From Tubiluchus corallicola (Eukaryota; Priapulida; Priapulimorpha; Priapulimorphida; Tubiluchidae): a stretch of DNA of 33,914 bases. Shown here piece after piece: positions 19,111 to 29,812 of this stretch. Position 1 is the stretch's first letter. Every line of letters begins with the position of its first letter. A program made the translations under genes and the position numbers. The stretch lies in the NCBI GenBank assembly GCA_030141605.1, contig JAQGDQ010001582.1, positions 1-33,914 of the forward strand, written 5' to 3'. Under the pieces are notes generated by a model. The model made no database searches, had not been told where the DNA came from, and was given only the letters and a program-made list of their open reading frames with translations.

Positions 19111-20091
19111 AAATGAGGCCAGATGAATGACAATCTATTTTAAAAACTAATTAATAAACTTTTCAATTAAATAACTAAAATAACTAACAGAAAGATTTTA
19201 AAAATTTTGTTTTATGAATAATTATTTTGTTTGTCTGCAGTGTCACTGTATTTCAAAATTAAAATTTTGTTTTTAGTTTTTTTTCTTGGATTAAATGTAC
19301 TTTTGGCACTAAAATGAAATAAGAAATAAATAATGGACTGTAACATTTTCTTGCAAAATTTTGCAAATCTAAAGCTTCGTTCATATGTATTGTCTGTACT
19401 GTCGCTATATTTCAAAATTGAAATTGCATGTATGTTTTGTTTTCCACTAATGACGTCATTTTTGGTTGAAGAAAAGCGGCGCGCTGTCAATTTCTGCAAG
19501 AAGTACAATAAGTTTAGCTAATTTTGTGACATTTTTGCATGAACACTAGGTAACCTGTAACAGTTTGAATTAATTTAACAAGCGCACGCTTAAAGAAGCC
19601 AAGCACTTACGAAAACTCACGAAATCCACCAGTTACGTCACAACTTTCAAGTGAATGCACGTTTTATGGTTGCACAGCTGCAAACAAGAGGACGAGAGTA
19701 AAAGGGAAAGTACTTTTGTCAATGATTTACAAACTTATGCTGTTACATGTTTGTACAGTTTCTTAATCGATCACTTGTCTAGGCATTTTTTACGTTTTAT
19801 TATAAGTACAAATGAAGCCGTGAACTACATCCCACTTAATCTATAGGTAAATCTGCACTTTAAGTATTTGTCTATGTTCAGTCGGTCGATGCTCTTTGTT
19901 TAAATTTTGTTTTCCTAGATTAAATTTCGATGTCATGAATGTCCTTCGAAGGTCAGCGAAATTTATTGGCTTCCGACGTTGCAGTGTTTCATGTAGAGAA
20001 GTGAGGAAGCCTCCAATTTATAAAACTCACATTGATGGCGCATCAGATGTGAGGAAAGCAGTTCTTAAGAGTTTGTAATTTTATTAGACAC
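19111..20091. other. AT-rich region, weak duplication, one short ORF
   Basis: TATTTCAAAATTAAAATT near 19249 and TATTTCAAAATTGAAATT near 19410 sit in a diverged direct duplication about 160 bp apart. A CRE TGACGTCA lies at 19451-19458. An open frame from ATG at 19935 to 20078 (47 codons) follows a pyrimidine-AG (TTTGTTTTCCTAG) and begins MNVLRRSAKFIGFRRCS, a mitochondrial-presequence-like pattern, but nothing else supports it. Confidence 0.3.
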
Positions 20092-20590
20092 TTGGATGGA
20101 TGGATGGATGGACGGACGGACGGACGGACGGACTGATGGATGGACGGACGGACGGATTGATGGATGGATGGATGGATGGATGGATGGATGGATGGATGGA
20201 TGGATGAATGGATGGATGGATGGATGGATGGATGGATGGATGGATGGATGGATGGATGGATGGATGGATGGATGGATGGATTGATGGATGGATGGATGGA
20301 TGGATGGATGGATGGATGGATGGATGGATGGATGGATGGATGGATGGACGGACTGACGGACGGACGGACGGACGGACGGACTGATGGATGGACGGACGGA
20401 CGGATTGATGGATGGATGGATGGATGGATGGATGGATGGATGGATGGATGGATGGATGGATGGATGCATGGACGGACGGACGGACGGACGGACGGACGGA
20501 CGGACGGACGGGCGGACGGATGGACGGACAGACAGACAGACAGATAGATATATAGATAGACAGATAGAGAGATAGATAAGTAGATAGACA
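20092..20590. repeat. GGAT/GGAC tetranucleotide array
   Basis: Homogeneous GGAT blocks alternate with GGAC blocks, then grade through GACA into GATA (20527-20590). The composite GGAC block, CTGATGGATG, GGAC, GGATTGATGG occurs twice, near 20112-20162 and 20348-20408, so a segment of about 245 bp has been duplicated within the array. Trp/Met/Asp and Pro/Ser/Ile/His frames are artefacts. Confidence 0.97.
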
Positions 20591-20642
20591 GATAAAATTC
20601 TCCAACACTAGAACAATACACACACAGCCGTACAATATATGT

Positions 20643-21032
20643 AATAATCCTTTTCACAGTTTTGTTGTGCGCACGCGCAGTTGCTGTAGGCCAAAGGTTA
20701 AGTGTACCACAGCAACGCATCTCAACTACAACAATCACGTGTGGGTAAAGCAAAGCCGTTTGCCGCATCAGTTCAGTAACTTCAGTTGTTATAGATAAAC
20801 ATTAATTAATTATGCATTAGTCTGTGAGCAGAGTGATTTACTAGCAGGATTTTGTTTGGGGACAAGTGAAAATAAATTAGGTAAGGTTCTAGCTAGCTGT
20901 TAAAACTGTTACTATTACAAAAGCATGGGCTTTGAGGCGTTGTCAAATGTAAACAAAGGCGTTGTCTGGTACAGTTAACCACTGACTTTTTCACGATCAT
21001 CATCAATCACTGGAACTGTGAAAAGGCTAATT
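20643..21032 (+). mobile_element. Dispersed TIR element family A, copy 2
   Basis: CCTTTTCACAG (20649-20659) and CTGTGAAAAGG (21016-21026) form the TIRs. It aligns with 2126-2498 through GCCGCATCAGTTCAGTAACT, AGGTAAGGTTCTAGCTAGCT and TTTCACGATCATCATCAATC. The NRF1-consensus TGCGCACGCGCA is kept at 20668-20679. Divergence from copy 1 is considerable, with small indels, so both are old. Confidence 0.75.
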
Positions 21033-21139
21033 GTACGTTGAGTTTACGGGATGGAATTTCGTCATAGGTTTACTGATATTTCCCCGCACTGATTATTGGT
21101 TCTGTCTAACAAGATTAAAGTTACCTTTCATTATTAGGG

Positions 21140-21260
21140 TCATATTGTGCTACAGTGTGCCACACCGACGCGTATTAACTACAACCGGCACGTTACACGT
21201 GGGTAAAGCAAAGCTGTCTGCTGCAACAATTCAGTAACTTCAGTTGTTTTACGTGAACTT
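21140..21260 (+). repeat. Family A, partial third copy
   Basis: GTGCCACACCGACGCGTATT through GGGTAAAGCAAAGCTGTCTG and CAGTAACTTCAGTTGTTTTA matches the interior of copies 1 and 2 (20705-20795). TIRs are absent. It lies just 108 bp beyond copy 2 in the same orientation. Confidence 0.6.
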
Positions 21261-21969
21261 TACTTAACTATGCATTAAGCATAAAATACAAATTTCTGTG
21301 AGCAACTCACCTGCTTCAATTATGACGACCTAGTATTATTGGTTACACGACAGCCTAGCTAGTTCCGAAGACGTCACTCAACAAAGGCTACCATCACGCC
21401 TAACCAAAACAACCCGACGCTTGGAACTGCACGGTCGTGTACTTCATCGTCCATATATTACCATTTCAAAGATTTCGCCTATTCCGCGTGGCACCTTAAC
21501 CATTGTATATGACTTGCAACGAGAGAAGTTAAGAATCACTTATTTACGACTTCAATTCGACGCCAGTTTACAGTAATTGAGCCACACTTTCCACGCAGCA
21601 AGGCACGCAGTTCAAAGACATAGCAGGAATACATGGCTTCGTGTTATGCTTTCAGAAAACATGGGTTAAAACACGAAACTGGCTTCTCTAGCTGCCATTC
21701 ACATCTTGTAAAAACAAAGCAGCCACCCACGAATGCACTGTTCGAGAGTTTTGCAAGGAAGCTGTTTCGACACGTGTGGCAGGCACACTTAACTCGACGT
21801 TTTTGCACCGGAAATCAACACCCGGAGAATACTCGGTTTCCGGGATGAGTGTAGTTTCAGGCTCTGTGCCAAACAAGGAAGTGCTGCGTTGGCACTTTTC
21901 CCGTAGATGTGAACAGTCGAAAAACAATTGACTGAGCAGCTGTCACAGCGAGTATACATACTCACGTTA
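21261..21969. other. Single-copy region, moderately GC-rich
   Basis: There is no array. A 71-codon plus frame (21633-21848) and a 79-codon minus frame (21688-21927) overlap and have no recognised motif. GTGCCAA (21866) and TTGGCAC (21889) form a short hairpin. No gene is supported, though an unrecognised exon is possible. Confidence 0.25.
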
Positions 21970-22475
21970 CACCCAAGCAAACAGACAGACAGACACACAA
22001 GCAAGCAACAGACAGATAAACAATCACACAAGCAAGCAGACAATCACACAAGCAAGCAAACAAGCAAATACACAAACAAACAAACAGACAGACAATCATG
22101 CAAGCAAGCAAGCAAACAAATAAACAGACAGACAGACAATCACACAAGCAAGCAACAGACAGACAAACAATTACACAAGCAAGCAAACAAGCAAACAAAC
22201 AAACAAACAGACAGACAATCACACAAGCCGGCAAACAACAAACAAACAAACAGACAACGACACACAATCAAACAAGCAAACAAACAAACAGACAACGGCA
22301 CACAAGCAAGCAAGCAATCAAACAGACAATCACACAAGCAAACAAGCAAACAAACAAATAGACAGCGACACACAAGCAAGCAAGCAAACAAACAGACAAT
22401 CACACAATCAAGCAAGCAAGCAAACAAACAAACAGGCAACAACACACAAGCAAGCAAGCAAGCAAATTAACAAAC
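21970..22475. repeat. CAAG/CAAA/CAGA array with CAATCACA punctuation
   Basis: Tetranucleotides of the CARR/CAAR type are broken every 30-50 bp by GACAATCACA or GACAACGACACA. The result is an irregular larger unit. T is rare on the plus strand. Frames of 80-180 codons rich in Lys/Gln/Thr/Asn (plus) or Cys/Leu/Val (minus) are compositional. Confidence 0.93.
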
Positions 22476-22587
22476 AAGCTGCTTGGGTTCTATAAAACAT
22501 ATAAACTAAGCGTCGTAGAGAAAAGACACATTCATTGAACTCATAAAATTTGCTGAAAACTATTCAGACATTTTAGGACAAAAACTG

Positions 22588-23064
22588 AAGAAGCAAGGAG
22601 GGAAATCTTCTAAAAACAAACATCGTAATGTAACGTTTTGATACAGACAGAAGCAAGGAGGGAAATCTTCTAAAAACAAACATCGTAATATAACGTTTAA
22701 CACAGACAGAAGCAAGGAGGGAAATCTTCTAAAAACAAACATCGTAATGTAACGTTTAACACAGACAGAAGCAAGGAGGGAAATCTTCTAAAAACAAACA
22801 TCGTAATGTATCGTTTAACACAGACAGAAGCAAGGAGGGAAATCTTCTAAAAAACAAACATCGTAATGTAACGTTTAACACAGACAGAAGCAAGGAGGGA
22901 AACCTTCTAAAAACAAACATCGTAATGTATCGTTTAACACAGACAGAAGCAAGGAGGGAAATCTTCTAAAAACAAACATCGTAATGTAACGTTTAACACA
23001 GACAGAAGCAAGGAGGGAAATCTTCTAAATACAAACATCGTAATGCAGCGTTTAACATAGACGC
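22588..23064. repeat. 59-bp tandem repeat, eight units
   Basis: AAGCAAGGAGGGAAATCTTC begins units at 22591, 22651, 22710, 22769, 22828, 22888, 22947 and 23006. The remainder is TAAAAACAAACATCGTAATG then TAACGTTTAACACAGACAG. Units are almost identical (GTAACG/GTATCG variation, one extra A), so homogenisation is recent. Confidence 0.97.
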
Positions 23065-23233
23065 AACTACAATGGACCATCTTCCGTGATATTACAGGCT
23101 ATCAATTAAAATTATGATGTCTAACACAAGCAAACACATAAACAGACAAACCAGAAGTAAACAGGCAAGCAAACAAACAACAAACAATCACACAACCAAG
23201 CAACTGAGCAAACAAACACATATACATACAAGC
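23065..23233. other. CAAA-rich spacer
   Basis: This is a short AC-rich stretch that blends into the start of the 861-bp duplication. Nothing else was recognised. Confidence 0.4.
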
Positions 23234-24094
23234 AAACAAACACAAAATGAACACACAAACAAATTTAAACAAAAGAACCGACTAGAAACATAAACAATCC
23301 AGTAAACAAACAAAAAAAAACAAAAACAAGAAACGTTAGCTTTATTTGAAATAGCAATACTATCCGTAAGGATGAAAAAAATGTGGATGACGGGATTCGA
23401 ACTTGGGATCCCTGCATGACGTAAACACTCAGGCAAAAATCAGCGAAGCGTGAAGCGAAATACTCTTGCCGGTTGAAAACTCAAACACTATCGTCTACGA
23501 TAAGTACCCGCGTTGACTTTTTATCTAACACTGTAGCTGCAGCAGTGATTATTCATAACTGGGCTTCATGGCTTCATAGATAATTACATGGCTTTGTGAG
23601 AGAAACCAGCCCGCATGTTTGCAAAGATGATAACAAATTTGAAAACTATCAAACCAACGCCGGCGGGGATTTGCCTAAATTAAAAATCACGTGTCGACGA
23701 AATTAAATTACAGGCGACAAATACTAGTCAACCCTGTTTAGATCAACGTGGGAGATAAAGTTCCCAACTTACGATTCGTTTTTTTATTTTCATTTTAACT
23801 GTGTTTTTCAATCTAAAACGCCAAGTTTTATAGTATGGTATAGTATAGTGTAGTGTAGTGTAGTGTAGTGTAGTGTAGTGTAGTGTAGTGTAGTGTAGTG
23901 TAGTGTAGTGTAGTGTAGTATAGTATAGTATAGTATAGTATAGTATAGTATAGTATAGTATAGTATAGTATAGTATAGTATAGTATAGCATAGCATAGCA
24001 TAGCATAGCATAGCATAGCATAGCATAGCATAGCATAGCATAGCATAGCACAGCACAGCACAGCACAGCACAGCACAGCACAGCAGAGTACACA
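23234..24094 (+). repeat. First copy of an 861-bp tandem duplication
   Basis: The unit is about 610 bp of unique sequence followed by a pentanucleotide array. The unique part recurs at an offset of exactly 861 bp; no difference was seen at any place I compared, including a nine-A run. A B-box-like GTTCGAATC occurs on the minus strand (about 23393-23401) but lacks a pairing T stem and an A box. The pentamer array (from 23846) is TAGTG x14, TAGTA x14, TAGCA x13, CAGCA x7, GAGTA x1, all in one register. Confidence 0.92.
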
Positions 24095-24981
24095 AAACAA
24101 ACACAAAATGAACACACAAACAAATTTAAACAAAAGAACCGACTAGAAACATAAACAATCCAGTAAACAAACAAAAAAAAACAAAAACAAGAAACGTTAG
24201 CTTTATTTGAAATAGCAATACTATCCGTAAGGATGAAAAAAATGTGGATGACGGGATTCGAACTTGGGATCCCTGCATGACGTAAACACTCAGGCAAAAA
24301 TCAGCGAAGCGTGAAGCGAAATACTCTTGCCGGTTGAAAACTCAAACACTATCGTCTACGATAAGTACCCGCGTTGACTTTTTATCTAACACTGTAGCTG
24401 CAGCAGTGATTATTCATAACTGGGCTTCATGGCTTCATAGATAATTACATGGCTTTGTGAGAGAAACCAGCCCGCATGTTTGCAAAGATGATAACAAATT
24501 TGAAAACTATCAAACCAACGCCGGCGGGGATTTGCCTAAATTAAAAATCACGTGTCGACGAAATTAAATTACAGGCGACAAATACTAGTCAACCCTGTTT
24601 AGATCAACGTGGGAGATAAAGTTCCCAACTTACGATTCGTTTTTTTATTTTCATTTTAACTGTGTTTTTCAATCTAAAACGCCAAGTTTTATAGTATGGT
24701 ATAGTATAGTGTAGTGTAGTGTAGTGTAGTGTAGTGTAGTGTAGTGTAGTGTAGTGTAGTGTAGTGTAGTGTAGTGTAGTGTAGTGTAGTGTAGTGTAGT
24801 GTAGTGTAGTATAGTGTAGTATAGTATAGTATAGTATAGTATAGTATAGTATAGTATAGTATAGTATAGTATAGTATAGTATAGTATAGCATGCATATAG
24901 TATAGCATAGTATAGCATAGCATAGCATAGCATAGCATAGCAGCACATAGCATAGCATAGCATAGCATAGTAGCACAGCAC
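24095..24981 (+). repeat. Second copy of the 861-bp duplication
   Basis: The unique part (24095-24700) matches the first copy. Its pentamer array starts at 24707 with TAGTG x20, TAGTA, TAGTG, TAGTA x14, then an irregular TAGCA/CAGCA zone containing TGCATATAG and AGCAGCACA interruptions. It then passes into a very long GAGTA array. The near identity means either a very recent duplication or an assembly artefact. Confidence 0.9.
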
Positions 24982-25474
24982 AGAAGTAGAGTAGAGTAGA
25001 GTAGAGTAGAGTAGAGTAGAGTAGAGTAGAGTAGAGTAGAGTAGAGTAGAGTAGAGTAGAGTAGAGTAGAGTAGAGTAGAGTAGAGTAGAGTAGAGTAGA
25101 GTAGAGTAGAGTAGAGTAGAGTAGAGTAGAGTAGAGTAGAGTAGAGTAGAGTAGAGAGTAGAGTAGAGTAGAGTAGAGTAGAGTAGAGTAGAGTAGAGTA
25201 GAGTAGAGTAGAGTAGAGTAGAGTAGAGTAGAGTAGAGTAGAGTAGAGTAGAGTAGAGTAGAGTAGAGTAGAGTAGAGTAGAGAAGAGTAGAGTAGAGTA
25301 GAGTAGAGTAGAGTAGAGTAGAGTAGAGTAGAGTAGAGTAGAGTAGAGTAGAGTAGAGTAGAGTAGAGTAGAGTAGAGTAGAGTAGAGTAGAGTAGAGTA
25401 GAGTAGAGTAGAGTAGAGTAGAGTAGAGTAGAGTAGAGTAGAGTAGAGTAGAGTAGAGTAGAGTAGAGTAGAGA
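24982..25474. repeat. (GAGTA)n pentanucleotide array, about 98 units
   Basis: This is an almost perfect array with a two-base-type slip near 25155 (GTAGAGAGTAG), one substitution near 25284 (GAGAAGAG) and a terminal GAGAG. The first 861-bp unit ends with exactly one GAGTA, so this block could have grown from that seed in the second unit. The 270-codon Leu/Tyr/Ser frames are artefacts. Confidence 0.97.
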
Positions 25475-25551
25475 GTAGCTTATGATACATTCATAGCTTA
25501 TGACAAATTTCATTTAAAATAATCATTAGAATTGCTATAAATTACACTTAA

Positions 25552-26110
25552 TTGTTGGCATTCTACTGTCTCAGAAGACAATGGAGTGTGCCCCAAGAGA
25601 GTCAGTTATTGATCACATTGATGGAGCTGCAGTGTCGACTGTGGCTGAGCAGTGCGATCCTTGAACGTCTCCAGGGCACACGCCTGGGCAAGGTGTATGG
25701 AGATCCTGCGTTGCTCAGACAACAGGAACCCCCTCTCTTCCTCCCTGCTGTAGTCCAAAGGAAAGCAGAGCGATACGTTTGGCACCAGGTTGGCTGCAGG
25801 AGCTGCCGAAGTCAGTGAGCATGCTGCACTGGTCCGCCTTCGGGGCTCCACTCCTGATTTAGAAGGTTTACTCCTCTACACATGGCTGTTGGGTCACTTG
25901 ACCTCCTCCGCCCTCTAGCTGTTGGCTGCTTGTGCAGCTCCTCCGCCTAGTGTCGAGATACAGTGTGGGCATCCCGCAAGCCTACAGCACCTAGTATTCC
26001 TAGGCAGTCACCCCTCCACGTACTAACCAGGCTCTATGTTGCTTAACTTCGGTGTATGGACTCTCTTGGCGCACACTCCATTGTCTTCCGAGACAGAAGG
26101 ATGCCAACAA
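25552..26110 (-). mobile_element. TIR element carrying a 5S rRNA fragment
   Basis: The left end TTGTTGGCATTCTACTGTCT (25552 on) and the reverse complement of the right end (ending at 26110) match for about 52 bp with few differences, including AGAAGACAATGGAGTGTG and CCAAGAGAGTC. On the minus strand a 76-nt 5S rRNA 3' portion (26054-25979) comes next to the TIR; the first 43 or so nt of 5S are replaced by TIR. The internal promoter boxes A, IE and C lie within the retained part. The body matches 10936-11299. No target duplication is obvious. The shared 81-codon frame starts with GTG and is not convincing. Confidence 0.75.
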
Positions 26111-27000
26111 CAAGGTTTATTGAATACTTATGTGGTAGATTTATTCTTACAATGCTTACTGTTAATGTTGTTCTTCGTTATGTAGACTTAAACTAATTAT
26201 TTACCTGTTGTGTTCTTTTCTGCTTCTCCTGTGTTAAGTGAATTTTTTTTATATTTCTCTGCAATTTCTTCCATTAGAACCTGCCTTATTTTGACACGTT
26301 AAATTCTAATCTATTGGTTTATAGTTTCAGTTTGTGCCTTTGTATCATTAATATTCTTCACTTTACCCTTTTCAGGCTTCATTTATAATTTGATAATGGC
26401 TTCAACAGCCAAAACGATAGTCTCTCAGTAAACATGTTATGTATAATAATTGAAGAAAGTTGTGGCGGCTCATAGCTAAAATCAGTGAGGGCGCTGCTTT
26501 AGAAAATTTTAGACATTGTTTTACTACTGTGTAAAATGAAACAAACATATGTAATGTAGTTATGTTTGAAGATCAGGTGTTGAACGGCCTCTTTTCTTAA
26601 CTGCAACTTTCTCATGGAGAGACAACTGTTGTAGTCCACTTACAGTCTCAGAATGCATTTCTTGGGGATGCAAGGGGTCCATTATTAAATAATTTTTGTT
26701 TTAAGCACACGCGCTAAGTTTACACTTTATCATACCCAAATGACGATACATGGTAACCACGTATCAATTGTTGCTGTGATAGAGACAGTACTTTTCTACC
26801 TAGCAGCAGACGCTAGCGTGCAGCGTGTTATCTCAGACACGTGCGCATGGCCGCATGCGTACAACAGCCAAACACCACGTTGCTTGGCCTGTGAAGCAAA
26901 TTGTACTTCCCTCACGTGGTCTGGTTCCGCACAAGTTTAAAAAAGAACTAAAGAAAAAAAATTATTATATTGAATATTATCGATAATAATGAGTGAAAAC
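26111..27000. other. Single-copy region with a ribozyme-like hairpin
   Basis: TTGATAATGGC-ttcaaca-GCCAAAAC at about 26390-26415 resembles a decayed hammerhead core (CTGANGA, stem, GAAA), as found in Penelope-like elements, but several invariant bases differ. A 66-codon frame at 26740-26940 is Cys-containing without a recognised fold. The stretch 26800-26935 is GC-richer, with CACGTG and GCATGCG motifs. Confidence 0.3.
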
Positions 27001-29812
27001 AGGGGGTGCTGCAGTACCACAGTAGTATACACGAGCCGCTACTGATCATAACCTACAGGGGGTGCTGCAGTACCACATTACCTATACACGAGCCGCCACT
27101 GATCATAACGTACAGGGGGTGCTGCAGTACCACAGTACCTATACACGAGCCGCCACTGATCATAACGTACAGGGGGTGCTGCAGTACCACATTACCTATA
27201 CACGAGCCGCCACTGTTTGTAATGTACAGGGGGTGCTGCAGTACCACATTACCTATACACGAGCCGCCACTGTTTGTAATGTACAGGGGGTGCTGCAGTA
27301 CCACAGTACCTATACACAAGCCGCCACTGTTTGTAATGTACAGGGGGTGCTGCAGTACCACATTACCTATACACGAGCCGCCACTGTTTGTAATGTACAG
27401 GGGGTGCTGCAGTACCACATTACCTATACACGAGCCGCCACTGTTTGTAATGTACAGGGGGTGCTGCAGTACCACAGTACCTATACACGAGCCGCCACTG
27501 CTTGTAATGTACAGGGGGTGCTGCAGTACCACAGTACCTATACACGAACCACCACTGATCGTAACTTACAGGGGGTGCTGCAGTACCACATTACCTATAC
27601 ACGAGCCGCCACTGATCGTAACGTACAGGGGGTGCTGCAGTACCACAGCACCTATACACGAACCACCACTGATCGTAACGTACAGGGGGTGCTGCAGTAC
27701 CACAGTACCTATACACGAGCCACCACTGATCGTAACGTACAGGGGGTGCTGCAGTTCCACATTACCTATACACGAGCCGCCACTGATCGTAACGTACAGG
27801 GGGTGCTGCAGTACCACATTACCTGTACACGAGCTGCCACTGATCGTAACGTACAGGGGGTGCTGCAGTTCCACAGTAGTATACACGAGCCGCCACTGAT
27901 CATAACCTACAGGGGGTGCTGCAGTACCACAGTAGTATACACGAGCCGCCACTGATCATAACCTACAGGGGGTGCTGCAGTACCACAGTACCTATACACG
28001 AGCCGCCACTGATCGTAACGTACAGGGGGTGCTGCAGTTCTACACAGTACCTATACACGAGCCACCACTGATCGTAATGTACAGGGGGTGCTGCAGTTCC
28101 ACAGTAGTATACACGAACCGCTACTGATCATAACCTACAGGGGGTGCTGCAGTACCACAGTAGTATACACGAGCCGCCACTGATCATAACCTACAGGGGG
28201 TGCTGCAGTACCACAGTACCTATACACGAGCCGCCACTGATCATAACGTACAGGGGGCGCTGCAGTACCACAGTACCTATACACGAGCCACCACTGATCA
28301 TAACCTACAGGGGGCGCTGCAGTACCACAGTAGTATACACGAGCCGCTACTGATCATAACCTACAGGGGGTGCTGCAGTTCCACAGTAGTATACACGAAC
28401 CGCTACTGATCATAACCTACAGGGGGTGCTGCAGTACCACAGTAGTATACACGAACCACCACTGATCATAACCTACAGGGGGTGCTGCAGTACCACAGTA
28501 GTATACACGAGCCACCACTGATCATAACGTACAGGGGGCGCTGCAGTACTACAGTACCTATACACGAGCCGCTACTGATCATAACCTACAGGGGGTGCTG
28601 CAGTACCACAGTAGTATACACGAGCCGCCACTGATCATAACGTACAGGGGGCGCTGCAGTACCTATACACGAGCCACCACTGATCATAACGTACAGGGGG
28701 CGCTGCAGTACCACAGTAGTATACACGAGCCGCCACTGATCATAACGTACAGGGGGCGCTGCAGTACCTATACACGAGCCGCTACTGATCATAACCTACA
28801 GGGGGTGCTGCAGTACCACAGTAGTATACACGAGCCGCCACTGATCATAACCTACAGGGGGTGCTGCAGTACCTATACACGAGCCGCTACTGATCGTAAT
28901 GTACAGGGGGTGCTGCAGTTCCACAGTAGTATACACGAACCGCTACTGATCATAACCTACAGGGGGTGCTGAAGTACCACAGTACTATACACGAGCCGCC
29001 ACTGATCATAACGTACAGGGGGCTGCAGTACCAACACCCACAAACACCAACACAACACACCCCACACAAACACTACCTATACACGACCCACTGATCTAAC
29101 TACAGGGGGTGCTGCAGTACCACAGTACTATACACGAGCCGCCACTGATCATAACCTACAGGGGGTGCTGCAGTTCCACAGTACCTATACACGAGCCGCC
29201 ACTGATCATAACCTACAGGGGGTGCTGCAGTCCACAGTATATACACGAGCCGCCACTGATCATAACCTACAGGGGGTGCTGCAGTACCACAGTAGTATAC
29301 ACGAGCCGCCACTGATCATAACCTACAGGGGGTGCTGCAGTACCACAGTAGTATACACGAGCCGCTACTGATCATAACCTACAGGGGGTGCTGCAGTACC
29401 ACAGTACCTATACACGAGCCGCCACTGATCATAACCTACAGGGGGTGCTGCAGTACCACAGTACCTATACACGAGCCGCTACTGATCATAACCTACAGGG
29501 GGTGCTGCAGTACCACAGTAGTATACACGAGCCGCTACTGATCATAACCTACAGGGGGTGCTGCAGTACCACAGTACCTATACACGAGCCGCTACTGATC
29601 ATAACCTACAGGGGGTGCTGCAGTACCACAGTAGTATACACGAGCCGCTACTGATCATAACCTACAGGGGGTGCTGCAGTACCACAGTAGTATACACGAG
29701 CCGCTACTGATCATAACGTACAGGGGGTGCTGCAGTACCACAGTACCTATACACAAGCTGCCACAGATTTTAACCTACAGGGGGCGCTGCAGTACCACAG
29801 TACCTATATACA
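27001..29812. repeat. 57-bp satellite, about 49 units
   Basis: The unit is TACAGGGGGTGCTGCAGTAC, CACAGTACCTATACACGAGC, CGCCACTGATCATAACG. Two length forms alternate: 57 bp with CAGTACCTATACAC and 56 bp with CAGTAGTATACAC. Some units near 28650, 28750 and 28865 lose CCACAGT. The first third has TTTGTAATG blocks, the middle TGATCGTAACG, and the rest TGATCATAACC, showing regional homogenisation. GGTGCTGCAGTACC is a near-palindrome around a PstI site. Open frames on both strands shift with each 56-bp unit and are artefacts. Confidence 0.97.
29020..29100. other. Degraded patch inside the 57-bp satellite
   Basis: Between otherwise clean units the sequence collapses into CAACACCCACAAACACCAAC-type A/C-only text. 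It then resumes with CTACCTATACACGACCCACT, ATCTAACTACAGG, where several single bases are missing relative to the unit. The pattern of deletions and AC-only filler resembles consensus errors in long-read data more than biology. Confidence 0.6.

Noticed and set aside
23375-23462. tRNA gene or tRNA-derived SINE (minus strand, GTTCGAATC)
   Set aside because: Only a B-box-like core is present. The T stem pairs at two of five positions, and no A box or acceptor partner was found at the right distance. The same sequence recurs 861 bp on because of the duplication.
24669-25513. 270-codon Leu/Tyr/Ser frames over the GAGTA array
   Set aside because: A pentanucleotide repeat cycles through all frames and gives a stop-free five-residue pattern; no real protein signal.
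26740-26940. 66-codon Cys-containing frame as a small secreted protein
   Set aside because: No clear signal peptide cleavage region, no homologous motif recognised, and no promoter or splice support.
27006-27899. 297-codon frames in the 57-bp array
   Set aside because: Three parallel frames and the opposite strand are all open in the 57-bp section, and they break where 56-bp units appear.
27001-29812. CRISPR-like array
   Set aside because: Whole units repeat with no unique spacers between constant repeats, and the window is eukaryotic.
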